From assembly GCA_964529415.1 (NCBI GenBank), contig CAZGWD010000007.1, positions 124,001-188,000 of the forward strand: DNA of 64,000 nucleotides. The letters run 5' to 3'. The stretch's first letter is position 1. Each line of letters begins with the position of its first letter. Of this stretch, positions 27,071 to 35,137 are shown piece by piece. The notes below the pieces were generated by a model. It was not told the origin of the DNA. It made no database searches and worked only from the letters and a program-made list of their open reading frames with translations. The position numbers and the translations under genes were made by a program. The DNA comes from CAYMPH01 sp964529415. Lineage in GTDB: Bacteria; Spirochaetota; UBA4802; UBA5550.

Positions 27071-27219
27071 AATAGAACACGGATGACACGGATAACACGG
27101 ATTTTTTATGATTTTCAAAAGATTCAATTATTTACTCGAACTTTTGTTTCTCAGTATGATAAAAAAGATTAATCTTTATCCGTGACCATCTAAAAAATCC
27201 GTGTCATCCGTGTTCTATT
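27071..27219. repeat. Dispersed palindromic repeat, best-conserved copy
   Basis: The 26963-27265 intergenic stretch holds this element and the promoter above, and no gene. Perfect 22-bp inverted arms at 27071-27092 and 27198-27219 (core ACACGGATGACACGGA) flank about 105 bases. The left arm continues with another ACACGGAT unit, so the element also has an 8-10 bp internal periodicity. Degenerate copies occur at 4601-4680 and 8963-9067. It lies between the 3' end of the helicase gene and the transporter promoter, where the hairpin could act as a transcription terminator. Confidence 0.75.
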
Positions 27220-27265
27220 TTTCAATTTTAAAGTAATTTATTTTTAACCCGAACAGCACCATATT

Positions 27266-30200
27266 TCAAAAAAGATCAAGCTGACGCGATGGATCTCCGG
27301 GCTTTCTTTCTCTCTTCGATTCTACAGCAAGTTCTTTTTCTATTCTATCTAAAAGCCGGCTTCTTTTCTGGTCAAAAATTTTGCCGTTATAATTTCTTTT
27401 ATGTGACCAGGAAAGATAAAGATTCCGCCTGCTTCTTGTAATGCCGACATAAAGAAGCCTTTCCTCTTCAGAAATTTTATTATCATCGAGTTTGCCGAAT
27501 AATTCAAATGGTATAATATTATCTTCACATCCCGGAATGAAAACATTTTCGAACTCAAGACCTTTTGAAGCATGAATTGTCATAAGCGTTACTGCCTGCG
27601 CGCGTTCATCAAAATCATCAATTCCTTCTCTTGTATTGATTTTTCTGAAAAAGTCCTCATAACTGTTCCCGCAATTTTTCGCAAGATTCAGTAATTTTGA
27701 AATTTCTTCATCATCGATATTATTTGAATTTGAAATATTCTTTACAACATCTTCTATGGATTTTAAATTATCGATCATCCGAATGGTTTCATTTGAAATT
27801 TCAAGAAATTCAGAATGAATATGCCTGTTGTAAAAATATCTTTTAATAAGTCTGATAATTGAAATTGCAGGCTCTGAATTCATTTCACTTGATGTTTCAA
27901 CTATTTCAACAGGAATACCATGATTTGAAAATGATTCCCTGAAAAGATCAAACATGAATGAACTTCTACATAAAACAGCAAAATCTGAAAAACCAAAATC
28001 GCCGGAAGTGCCGTCTGCAATGCCGCTATCCATTGAAAAAGAACGCACTCCGCCTGTCATCTTTTCTATCAGTGAAGCTATCCAGTCAGCTTCACTTTTA
28101 TCAGTTTCATTTTCCTGAATCAGAAATTCAATTTTTCTATTCTCACCGGTCATCTGCTCTTTTTTCATGAGAATATTCCGGGCTGCTTTTAATAATGCAC
28201 CTGGTGATCTGTAGGAAATGTCCATTTCAATCTGTATTGATTTCGGGTAGTCTTCGTGTATCTGTCTGATGTAATCCGGACTTGAACCCCTGAATCCGTA
28301 AATTGACTGATCAGGATCTCCAATTACAAAAAGATTCGGATTCACACCGGAAGAGATCAGTTTAATGAAATCATACTGCATGGAATTTATATCCTGGAAT
28401 TCATCAACAAGAATATATTTATATTTTTCAGAGACTTCTTTTCTTATTTCATGATTATCACTCAGTATGATTTTCGGAATATAGACAAGATCAGAAATAT
28501 CAATTGAATTTCTTTTTTTTAACTCGTCATTATACTTTTTAAATATCTTTGAATCAGAAGGAGACGATGTACCGTTTTTAATTGATTCTATAATTTTAAA
28601 CTCGCGTATTGATTTTTTTTCGCCTGTAATTTGCGTTATTATTTCAAGGCACTCATCTTTATCCGCAATGTAGAAATTCTGTTTGAGTTCTGCTTTTTCA
28701 AAATACTGCTCAAGTAATTTCATTCCGAAAGAATGGAATGTGGATGAAATTACCTTGTCTTCGGTATTGCCACTTTCTGCACGGTCATTGAGCTTAGTCG
28801 AAATGCGGTCATTGAGCGGAGTCGAAATGCGGTTATTGAGCGTAGTCGAAATGCGGTTATTGAGCGTAGTCGAAATAAGGCGTTTTTTAATTTCATCCGC
28901 AGCTTTGTTTGAAAAAGTCAGAGCAAGAATATTTTCTGGAGCAGTTCCATTTTTTATCAGCCGGATAATTCTTTCTGTGAGAATTCTTGTTTTACCTGAG
29001 CCTGGACCGGCTATAACAATGCATACGCCGCTGGTATGCGAAACAGCTTTTTCCTGGTTGGGATTCAGTTTAAGTTTATGCTTTTCTGAACTTATATTTT
29101 TTTTAGTTTCAGCCGGATTGATTTTTTTATAAAGATTTTTAAAACTATCAACATCAAACTCGATACTTTTGATTTTATTTAAATTTGATTTTTTTTCTGA
29201 TGAGAATAGTGCGCCTGCAATAAAGGATTTAGCCTCTCCTTCATTAAAAAGTTTGATTCTGCCGAATTCGCCATCATATCCGTCATCAATTATAACTTCG
29301 CCTGCTCTTAGCCTTCTGACTGCTTCAGATAAAATTTCTCCACCATTTTCTTTTATCTCGTCAATTGGAGCTTCAGTTAAAATGTAGAATTCAGAGCCTA
29401 TTGAATTTATAAGCCTGAAATATTCCTGTTTAATTAATTTTGATGATGAACTTTTTTTATCAAGGATTTCAGCTAAGATATTTGGAAGCTGAGTTATAGA
29501 TTTAAAATTGCTGCCGGAATATTCCAGAGGAAGCTTTCTGTCAGCAAGTTCTGCAACACGATACATGACGCCCTTTGTAACTTCCTTCCCGCAAACAGGA
29601 CATATTGAATTATGGTTTAAAGTTTCAAGCGGGTTGAATTTAATTCCATTTTCACCGCAGTTTCTGTGACCGTCATAATGATATTTTCCCTCTTGCGGGA
29701 AAAATTCTATTGTACCGAGAAATCCTTCATCACCTTTTAAGGAATTATATATTCCATCATAACTTAATTCTGAATCGAATATATTTGCCTCCCGGCCGAG
29801 TTTTTCAGGAGAATGCGCATCGGAATTAGAAACGAGTTTGAATTTATCAAGAAAAGAACAGATTCTGTTCATAGCAGGATCACTCGAGAGCCCTGTTTCA
29901 AGTGCGAAAATATTCGGCGTAAGATCTTCGTAGCATTCTTCTATTGAATTAAAACCGGATTTAGATCCAAGCACGGAAAACCACGGCGTCCATATATGTG
30001 CGGGTATTAAAAAAGATTTTTCAGAAGATTCAAGATTCATTTCCAGAATAATTTTTGAATCAAGACCGAGAATAGGCCTGCCGTCAGATTCGATGTTGCC
30101 TGCCTTAGCAAGTCTGAGCTGCATTTTTTCAACAGCATTAAAATCAGGGAAAATGCAGATATTGTGCACCTTGCGGACTTTATCATTTTTTTTATAAATA

Positions 30201-30490
30201 CTGCTGATTTCTCCTGTTAAAATAAAATAAACCTGATCCGGCATTCCGGCAGTTTTGAAATTCCGGGATTCTTCAAGTATATATTCTTTTTTTAAAGAAT
30301 AAAGGCCATTTCCTGCAGGCACAAGTTTTTCTTTGAGTTCAGCGAGCCACCCGGGATGAACGCAGTCTCCGGTTGCAACAACATTTATTCCTTTTATTTT
30401 TGCCCAGTATTCGAGATGTTCAGGAGTGAGATTTTTACTCGTTGCAATTGAGAATCTGGAATGAATATGAAAATCAGCTATGAATTTCAT
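27266..30490 (-). CDS. EndoQ-like PHP nuclease fused to a UvrD/PcrA-type helicase
   Basis: 1074 residues. The N-terminal ~400 residues match the EndoQ/YqxK (TIGR00375) PHP-family endonuclease, which cuts 5' of deaminated bases. Putative metal ligands: FHIHS, TGDCVHPGW, ILTGEIS, PAHIWTPW, NSDAHS; a zinc-finger segment includes CPVCGKE. A superfamily 1A helicase follows with motif I AGPGSGKT (~493), motif II VDEFQD, motif III GDPDQSIYGFRG, motif V MTIHASKGLEF and motif VI LLYVGITRSRRNLYLS. The fusion suggests coupled incision and unwinding in base-damage repair. An 8-residue repeat (residues 538-570) is inserted after motif Ia. The ATG overlaps the TPR gene stop by 4 bp. Confidence 0.88.
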   Translation of the reverse strand: MKFIADFHIHSRFSIATSKNLTPEHLEYWAKIKGINVVATGDCVHPGWLAELKEKLVPAGNGLYSLKKEYILEESRNFKTAGMPDQVYFILTGEISSIYKKNDKVRKVHNICIFPDFNAVEKMQLRLAKAGNIESDGRPILGLDSKIILEMNLESSEKSFLIPAHIWTPWFSVLGSKSGFNSIEECYEDLTPNIFALETGLSSDPAMNRICSFLDKFKLVSNSDAHSPEKLGREANIFDSELSYDGIYNSLKGDEGFLGTIEFFPQEGKYHYDGHRNCGENGIKFNPLETLNHNSICPVCGKEVTKGVMYRVAELADRKLPLEYSGSNFKSITQLPNILAEILDKKSSSSKLIKQEYFRLINSIGSEFYILTEAPIDEIKENGGEILSEAVRRLRAGEVIIDDGYDGEFGRIKLFNEGEAKSFIAGALFSSEKKSNLNKIKSIEFDVDSFKNLYKKINPAETKKNISSEKHKLKLNPNQEKAVSHTSGVCIVIAGPGSGKTRILTERIIRLIKNGTAPENILALTFSNKAADEIKKRLISTTLNNRISTTLNNRISTPLNDRISTKLNDRAESGNTEDKVISSTFHSFGMKLLEQYFEKAELKQNFYIADKDECLEIITQITGEKKSIREFKIIESIKNGTSSPSDSKIFKKYNDELKKRNSIDISDLVYIPKIILSDNHEIRKEVSEKYKYILVDEFQDINSMQYDFIKLISSGVNPNLFVIGDPDQSIYGFRGSSPDYIRQIHEDYPKSIQIEMDISYRSPGALLKAARNILMKKEQMTGENRKIEFLIQENETDKSEADWIASLIEKMTGGVRSFSMDSGIADGTSGDFGFSDFAVLCRSSFMFDLFRESFSNHGIPVEIVETSSEMNSEPAISIIRLIKRYFYNRHIHSEFLEISNETIRMIDNLKSIEDVVKNISNSNNIDDEEISKLLNLAKNCGNSYEDFFRKINTREGIDDFDERAQAVTLMTIHASKGLEFENVFIPGCEDNIIPFELFGKLDDNKISEEERLLYVGITRSRRNLYLSWSHKRNYNGKIFDQKRSRLLDRIEKELAVESKRERKPGDPSRQLDLF
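28782..28877. repeat. Four tandem 24-bp repeats inside the helicase gene
   Basis: Four consecutive 24-bp units (28782, 28806, 28830, 28854), each holding a variant of TTGAGCGTAGTCGAAATG and differing at one to three positions. Since 24 is a multiple of three, the helicase frame is kept and the protein gains (S-T-x-L-N-N/D-R-I) units. The core strongly resembles a short interspersed motif common in intergenic DNA of several phyla (TGAGCGGAGTCGAAAT), so an intergenic repeat seems to have expanded within a gene. Confidence 0.85.
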
Positions 30491-32151
30491 TGCAGTTTTT
30501 TTAAATTAACTTCTTTAATTTTATCTGTGCAGTTTTTAATTCCAAGAGCGGAATTGGTGGATTTATAAATTGTACAGGAACTATTATAAAATTCGAGCGC
30601 TTTATTAAACTCGCCTTTTTTATAATAAACATCACCAATGCTGTACTGGCAGTTTGCCTGACCTATTTTTATTCCGTTTGATTTATATAGATTCATACCA
30701 TCCATATAATATTTAAAAGCTATATCAAATGCTGATCTGTTGAAATGAGTGTCGCCCAGCCTGTATAAACAGTTTGCCTCACCTACAGCAGAGTTGTTTT
30801 TTTTATATATCAGCAAAGCCTTGCTTAATAATTCCTCGGCTTTGACCGGATTGATTTTCAGGAGATTTGTTTCTCCGAGTTTATATAAACAGTTGGCTTC
30901 ACCGAGTGCGGAATTAATTTTTTTATAAAGATCAAGCGATCTTTTATACATGACTTCAGCCTTGTCGTAATCTTTTGCATTGATTGCTGTTTCGCCGAGA
31001 CTGAAGAAAAAATTTGCTTCTCCCATTATTGATCCGTCTTTGCTTAAGAGCTCGTTAGCTTTTATTGAAAGTTCCAGTCCTCTTTTATTGTCATTGCGCC
31101 TGTATGCAATTTCGCTTTGTCTTTTTAAGCAGTTGGCCTCACCTGTCAGTGATCCGTCTTTCTGGTAAAGTTTTATTGCCTGAGTGTAGAAATCATCAGC
31201 TGCTGCATTGCTGTAATTATAGAAAGCTATTTCGCCCAGGCTTTGAAGACAGTTTGCCTCTCCAAGAATAGAATTAACTTTTTTATATATAGTCATTGCT
31301 GTTTTGTATTTTATTTCAGCTTCTCTGTAATCAGCTTTGTTGAAAGCAATGTCTGCAAGTTTATAATAACAGTTTGCTTCGCCAATGTATGAGGATTCAA
31401 TTTTATAATCGTTCATAGCCTGTTTGTAAATTGTTTCTGCTCTCTGGAACTCGGCATTTTTAAAAGCAATATCGCCAAGCCTGTAAACACAGTTTATCTT
31501 GCCGACAGCATCGCCTGTTTCCCTGTAAAGAGAATATGCCTTGTAATAAAGATCTTCGGCATTTTTTAAATTATTGCTGCGCAGCTCAATATCGCCGATC
31601 CGTTTTTTCGAATCTGCAATTCCATGCTTTGATTTCAATTCCTCGTAAATAGAATATGCTGAATAGTAATATTCTTCTGCTTTACTGTTGATGCTTTTTC
31701 TGAAATAAACATCGCCTAATTTTAAAAGTGTATCTGCTTCTTTAAATCTGATTTTATTTTTTCTAAATAAAATGAGAGCCTGCTGCAGAAGTTTTTCAGC
31801 AGCAACATAGTTGTCGCGGTATTTTAACTGGATTTCAGCTGAAAAATATATAGAATAAGCTGCGGTTTCCGGACTTTTTATAAAATTTGAATAATCCTCA
31901 AGTGCTGAAACGTATTTCAGTCCTGTATCATCGGAATAATTCTGATCAAGAGAAAATGAATATTCGAGGGCTTTAATTATCCAGTCTTCATCGAATCTGT
32001 CTTTGAAAGCGGAATAATTTTTTTTGGGATTTGCGGATTGTTTTTCTGCTGAAATTCCGGCAAGCGTGGATTTGTCGAATTCAGTAAAAAAATCTTTTGC
32101 CTGTAATCCGGCTGAACTTGTTAGAATTAAGACAAATAAAAAAAATTTCAT
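30487..32151 (-). CDS. Exported TPR protein with about eleven 40-residue repeats
   Basis: About 554 residues from the ATG at 32151 (MKFFLFVLILTSSAGLQAK, a signal peptide); a TTG at 32169 would add six residues. After ~90 residues the protein is a solenoid of 40-residue TPRs with a striking signature at each helix A: G-E-A-N-C-L-Y-x-L-G-E/D (GEANCLYKLGE, GEANCLYRLGD, GQANCQYSIGD). Cys recurs at the same position in most units. No enzymatic domain. Probably a periplasmic scaffold. It lies 4 bp after the Yip1-like gene and overlaps the helicase gene by 4 bp. Confidence 0.82.
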   Translation of the reverse strand: MKFFLFVLILTSSAGLQAKDFFTEFDKSTLAGISAEKQSANPKKNYSAFKDRFDEDWIIKALEYSFSLDQNYSDDTGLKYVSALEDYSNFIKSPETAAYSIYFSAEIQLKYRDNYVAAEKLLQQALILFRKNKIRFKEADTLLKLGDVYFRKSINSKAEEYYYSAYSIYEELKSKHGIADSKKRIGDIELRSNNLKNAEDLYYKAYSLYRETGDAVGKINCVYRLGDIAFKNAEFQRAETIYKQAMNDYKIESSYIGEANCYYKLADIAFNKADYREAEIKYKTAMTIYKKVNSILGEANCLQSLGEIAFYNYSNAAADDFYTQAIKLYQKDGSLTGEANCLKRQSEIAYRRNDNKRGLELSIKANELLSKDGSIMGEANFFFSLGETAINAKDYDKAEVMYKRSLDLYKKINSALGEANCLYKLGETNLLKINPVKAEELLSKALLIYKKNNSAVGEANCLYRLGDTHFNRSAFDIAFKYYMDGMNLYKSNGIKIGQANCQYSIGDVYYKKGEFNKALEFYNSSCTIYKSTNSALGIKNCTDKIKEVNLKKLQ

Positions 32152-32155
32152 CAAA

Positions 32156-32761
32156 TCATCCGACCGCAAATCCGATTAAATTTACAGCTATCAGAATAAA
32201 AATAAAAAATCCGGATACCGATATCAGAATATACGGGAAAAAATAAGCAAATAACGATTTTGAAAAACTTAAATTATATAATTCTGAAATGCCTGAAATG
32301 GAAATATAGGATGACCACACAATAAAGGCCATTGAAAACAGCAGAAAAAAATAAACCGGTGCAAAATTAATTACAGAAAAAATATAAACCAGAGGAAGAA
32401 GAAATGATACTGGAAATTGGGCAAAATTGCATATTGTAATTATTTCTTTAATAGATGATTTATTGCCTGTGAATTCAAGGGAAAATGATGTAAGTGAAGA
32501 ATAAATTAATATCTGAAGAACTGAAAGCATTGAAAGAAGCACCCAGCCGTATGATATTTTATAGTAAAAAAAACCGGTCTGGCTTGTCAGCATTGATGAT
32601 GAAATTACATACGCAATAGCTGCAAGCATAGGAGGAATAAAGCTCAGCATAAAAGAAGGCGGATCATTTGACCTGATCAGTCTTGCGAGGGAGCGGGGAT
32701 CTGTAACGATGTATATAAAAAAATCCGCCCACTTCAGTGATTTAACTGTTTCAATAATCAT
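32156..32761 (-). CDS. Yip1-like polytopic membrane protein
   Basis: 201 residues with five hydrophobic helices. The N-terminus resembles the bacterial Yip1 domain: FFIYIVTDPRSLARLIRSND before the first helix, then a helix rich in Pro and Ala (FIPPMLAAIAYVI). Function of bacterial members is not established. It lies 4 bp after sppA and 4 bp before the TPR gene. Confidence 0.6.
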   Translation of the reverse strand: MIIETVKSLKWADFFIYIVTDPRSLARLIRSNDPPSFMLSFIPPMLAAIAYVISSSMLTSQTGFFYYKISYGWVLLSMLSVLQILIYSSLTSFSLEFTGNKSSIKEIITICNFAQFPVSFLLPLVYIFSVINFAPVYFFLLFSMAFIVWSSYISISGISELYNLSFSKSLFAYFFPYILISVSGFFIFILIAVNLIGFAVG

Positions 32762-32765
32762 GATA

Positions 32766-33710
32766 TTATTGCCTGTATTCTATATTTGTACTGTCAGCAC
32801 GGTTGATAAATTCATTAAGTGTATTCAATCCTTTAAACATACCATCCATGCTCATCATAAACTGCTGGAAAGGAGACTTTATTCCTTCATAAACAGGGGC
32901 ATCAGATGGAAGCTTTGCAAGTTCTTTTGCCTTATCAAGAGCTTCCTCGTATGTACCAAGTGCATCAACAAATTTATGTTTAAGAGCTGTTTCACCTGAC
33001 ATTATTCTTCCATCTGCATATGGCTCAATGTCAGTTATACTCATGTTTCTTCCGAGAGAAATATCTTTTAAAAATTTTCTGTAGGACGAATCAATCATTT
33101 CCTGCAGTAGAGCTGATTCAGCATCTGTAATGTCTCTTGTTGATGAGAAAATATCCTTATATTTTCCGCTTTTAATTACATTCAGGGAAATTCCAAGTTT
33201 TTCCATAAGTTTTTTGACATTCGGCGACATTGCTATTACGCCAATTGAACCTGTAATTGTTCCGTGATTTGCAAAAATATAATTGCAGGCTGAAGCTGTG
33301 TAATATCCGCCTGATGCAGCGATTTCTCCCATTGAAGCTACTATAGGAATATTCTTTTTCCTGAGTTTCCATATTTTCTGGTAAATTTCCTGTGTCGCAG
33401 CTACAGTCCCGCCAGGTGAATTTATCCTTATAATCACGCCTTTAATACTGGAATCTTTTTCAATATCATCAAGCTTCTTTATTATTGCTTCCGCACCTGA
33501 AGGAAAACCGAAAGCGCTGCTGCTTCTTGCAAAATCAATTGAGCCCTCAATGCGTACAAGAGCAATTCCAGGGCCGAATTGAAGACCCCGCACACCGCCT
33601 GTTTTTTTTTCTTTTTCAGGAATTTTCATTCCTATATCAATAATTGCAATAACTGCCGAAAAGACAAGCATCGCAAGAATTGAAATCAGTATTTTTCTGT
33701 TTCTATCCAT
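32766..33710 (-). CDS. sppA: Signal peptide peptidase SppA, short (36K) type
   Basis: 314 residues: one N-terminal membrane helix (about 8-27) and a single S49 peptidase domain. GVIIRINSPGGTVAATQEIY is typical; GEIAASGGYYTASAC contains the Ser nucleophile, and the downstream KSGKYKDIFSSTRDIT contains the Lys general base. It degrades cleaved signal peptides at the inner membrane. Second gene of a five-gene operon after a small Cys-containing exported protein. Confidence 0.92.
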   Translation of the reverse strand: MDRNRKILISILAMLVFSAVIAIIDIGMKIPEKEKKTGGVRGLQFGPGIALVRIEGSIDFARSSSAFGFPSGAEAIIKKLDDIEKDSSIKGVIIRINSPGGTVAATQEIYQKIWKLRKKNIPIVASMGEIAASGGYYTASACNYIFANHGTITGSIGVIAMSPNVKKLMEKLGISLNVIKSGKYKDIFSSTRDITDAESALLQEMIDSSYRKFLKDISLGRNMSITDIEPYADGRIMSGETALKHKFVDALGTYEEALDKAKELAKLPSDAPVYEGIKSPFQQFMMSMDGMFKGLNTLNEFINRADSTNIEYRQ

Positions 33711-33725
33711 TTTATTATTCCCGAA

Positions 33726-34013
33726 TTAATAGTTTGCTTTTCCAACGCATCTGCATATATAAACATTATCTTTTTCAGCTGTACAGGAACCTTTTTTAGC
33801 CAGTGTTTTAAGGCTTTTATCAACTCCCTGGCAGTTGCAGTAACTGACAATATACAATTCTTTTCTGCTGATATTGGCTTTTGCGGACAATTGAGCTGTA
33901 AACTGCTCATCTTCACAGATATAAATTTCTGCAAGCTGATAATTTGCACTGTGAAGCAAAAGAATCATTCCGGAAGAAAAAACAAAAAGTAATGAAATTA
34001 TTATTTTTTTCAT
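33726..34013 (-). CDS. Small exported protein with five Cys, unknown function
   Basis: 95 residues, unrecognised. A signal peptide (MKKIIISLLFVFSSGMILLLHSA) precedes a mature part with cysteines in YICEDEQ, YCNCQG, GSCTAEK and ICRCVG, six in total counting both pairs. This suggests a disulfide-bonded periplasmic domain. It lies 15 bp before sppA and about 28 bp after the RNase P RNA, all leftward, so it may be read from the rnpB promoter. Confidence 0.65.
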   Translation of the reverse strand: MKKIIISLLFVFSSGMILLLHSANYQLAEIYICEDEQFTAQLSAKANISRKELYIVSYCNCQGVDKSLKTLAKKGSCTAEKDNVYICRCVGKANY

Positions 34014-34040
34014 ACTGCTGCCTTTTTCCTTATTTTAAAT

Positions 34041-34424
34041 TTTGAGGGGAACTGTAAGCCGAATTCTGTTTAAACAGTCATCTATCTTGCCTTTATGTTG
34101 CCATAAAGATCTTTGCGACCTACCCTCAGCCTCGAGCGGGCAACTCTCAAACGGCTGATGCTTGGCCTTGCACCGGATGGGGTTTACAATGCCGTTTTCA
34201 TTGCTGAAAACGCGGTGAGCTCTTACCTCGCCTTTTCACCTTTTCCACTTCACCCCTCAACCCTACTTTCCGTTTAAAGAAAGGCTGGGGGGTGAAGTGG
34301 TAGTTTGTTTTCTGTTGCACTATCCATCGCTTCACAGCGCCCGGGCGTTACCCGGCATCCTGCCCTGCGGTGTTCGGACTTTCCTCACTGCCTTGCGGCA
34401 AGCGCGACTGTCCGTTCCCCTCAA
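34041..34424 (-). ncRNA. rnpB: RNase P RNA, bacterial class A
   Basis: Catalytic RNA of RNase P, which matures tRNA 5' ends. On the minus strand it opens with GAGGGGAACGGACAGTCGC, followed by the universal GAGGAAAGTCCG, CGATGGATAGTGCAACAGAA and AGGTAAGAGCTCACCGCG, and ends with AGAATTCGGCTTACAGTTCC. The two ends pair (GAGGGGAAC with GTTCCCCTC) as P1. The P12 position is occupied by a long hairpin (34245-34300). A strong promoter lies immediately upstream. Confidence 0.95.
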
Positions 34425-34429
34425 GGTTA

Positions 34430-34458
34430 AACATACAAACCAACACTATTCAAGTCAA
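34430..34458 (-). promoter_or_regulatory. Promoter for RNase P RNA
   Basis: Minus strand: TTGACT (34458-34453), 17-bp spacer, TATGTT (34435-34430). Start of transcription about 6-7 bases on would coincide with the P1 5' strand of rnpB near 34424, which independently supports both calls. Confidence 0.7.
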
Positions 34459-34617
34459 GATACTTTATTTTAATATTACAGAATTTTAACAGGCAAATTT
34501 TATCATGTAATTGGAAAAATTATGAAGATTTATATCCGGATGTTTTTATATGCTTTTTATTCATTCAAAATTTAATTGACAGAGATTATATGCGTATAAA
34601 ATGTGTTTTATATCTAT

Positions 34618-34691
34618 GGTGAATGTAGTTCAATGGTAGAGCCCTGGATTGTGATTCCAGTCGTTGCGGGTTCGAGCCCCGTCATTCACCC
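34618..34691 (+). tRNA. tRNA-His (GTG)
   Basis: Acceptor arms GTGAATG/CATTCAC, anticodon loop with GTG in CTGGATTGTGATTCCAG, T-arm GGTTCGAGCC. The extra 5' G (34618) is encoded and pairs with C73, the identity element of bacterial tRNA-His. CCA is not encoded. A terminator follows. Confidence 0.95.
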
Positions 34692-34705
34692 AGTTAAAGT
34701 ATTAT

Positions 34706-34737
34706 AAAAAACCTTCATTGTCGTGAAGGTTTTTTTA
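34706..34737 (+). terminator. Rho-independent terminator after tRNA-His
   Basis: AACCTTCA and TGAAGGTT form a stem around a short loop, followed by a run of T residues (34731-34736). It ends the tRNA-His transcript. Confidence 0.75.
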
Positions 34738-34751
34738 TACCTTTAATTCCC

Positions 34752-34783
34752 TTGACATTTATATAATAATCCATCTATATAAT
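34752..34783 (+). promoter_or_regulatory. Promoter for the Lys-rich small protein gene
   Basis: TTGACA (34752-34757) with TATATAAT at 34776-34783, giving a spacer of 18 (TATATA) or 20 (TATAAT). AAAGGAG precedes the ATG at 34826. Confidence 0.55.
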
Positions 34784-34825
34784 AAAACAATAAGGTTTAA
34801 ATTTTATTTAAAAGGAGATTTTTAA

Positions 34826-35071
34826 ATGAAAAAGTTTATTTTTGGATTAACAGCATTATTATTTTCTGTTTCAATTATGACAGGATTTGCTGCAGGTGGA
34901 AGTTCCGGATACGAAGGAAGTGATAAAGAAGCTGACAGAAAAGCGGCAATAGCAGAAAAAAAAGCTCATAAAAAAGAAAAAAAAGCTGAAATTAAAAAGA
35001 AGAAAGCTGAAGCAGCAAAAAAGAAACAGATAAAAAAAGAAAAAACTGAACCTAAACCTGAAGGACAATAA
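34826..35071 (+). CDS. Small exported Lys/Ala-rich protein
   Basis: 81 residues. A signal peptide (MKKFIFGLTALLFSVSIMTG, cleavage probably after FAA) precedes a short Gly/Ser stretch and a highly charged helix made almost only of Lys, Ala, Glu and Ile (EKKAHKKEKKAEIKKKKAEA). No cysteine, no aromatic residues in the tail. It resembles basic coiled-coil tails that bind anionic polymers such as cell wall, but no family is recognised. Own promoter, strong AAGGAG site and own terminator indicate a real, probably well-expressed monocistronic gene. Confidence 0.7.
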   Translation: MKKFIFGLTALLFSVSIMTGFAAGGSSGYEGSDKEADRKAAIAEKKAHKKEKKAEIKKKKAEAAKKKQIKKEKTEPKPEGQ

Positions 35072-35086
35072 TATTTTAATCATTCT

Positions 35087-35128
35087 AACTGGTATCTGCA
35101 GTTTACATGATTGAAGATACCAGTTTTT
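35087..35128 (+). terminator. Terminator after the Lys-rich gene
   Basis: Perfect 11-bp arms AACTGGTATCT (35087-35097) and AGATACCAGTT (35115-35125) around a 17-base loop, followed by Ts. It may also serve the convergent gene at 35138. Confidence 0.65.
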
Positions 35129-35137
35129 AATAAAATT

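Noticed and set aside
28782..28877. Possible CRISPR array
   Set aside because: The units are 24 bp and directly adjacent, with no spacers, lie inside a helicase reading frame, and no cas gene is nearby.
34576..34602. TTGACA plus TATAAA as promoter for tRNA-His
   Set aside because: The hexamers are only about 13 bp apart, too close for sigma-70. A promoter must exist nearby but I cannot place it.
34871..35083. Opposite-strand frame of about 70 codons over the Lys-rich gene
   Set aside because: Almost entirely Phe/Leu/Ser, the mirror of Lys/Ala codons; the forward gene has promoter, ribosome site and signal peptide.
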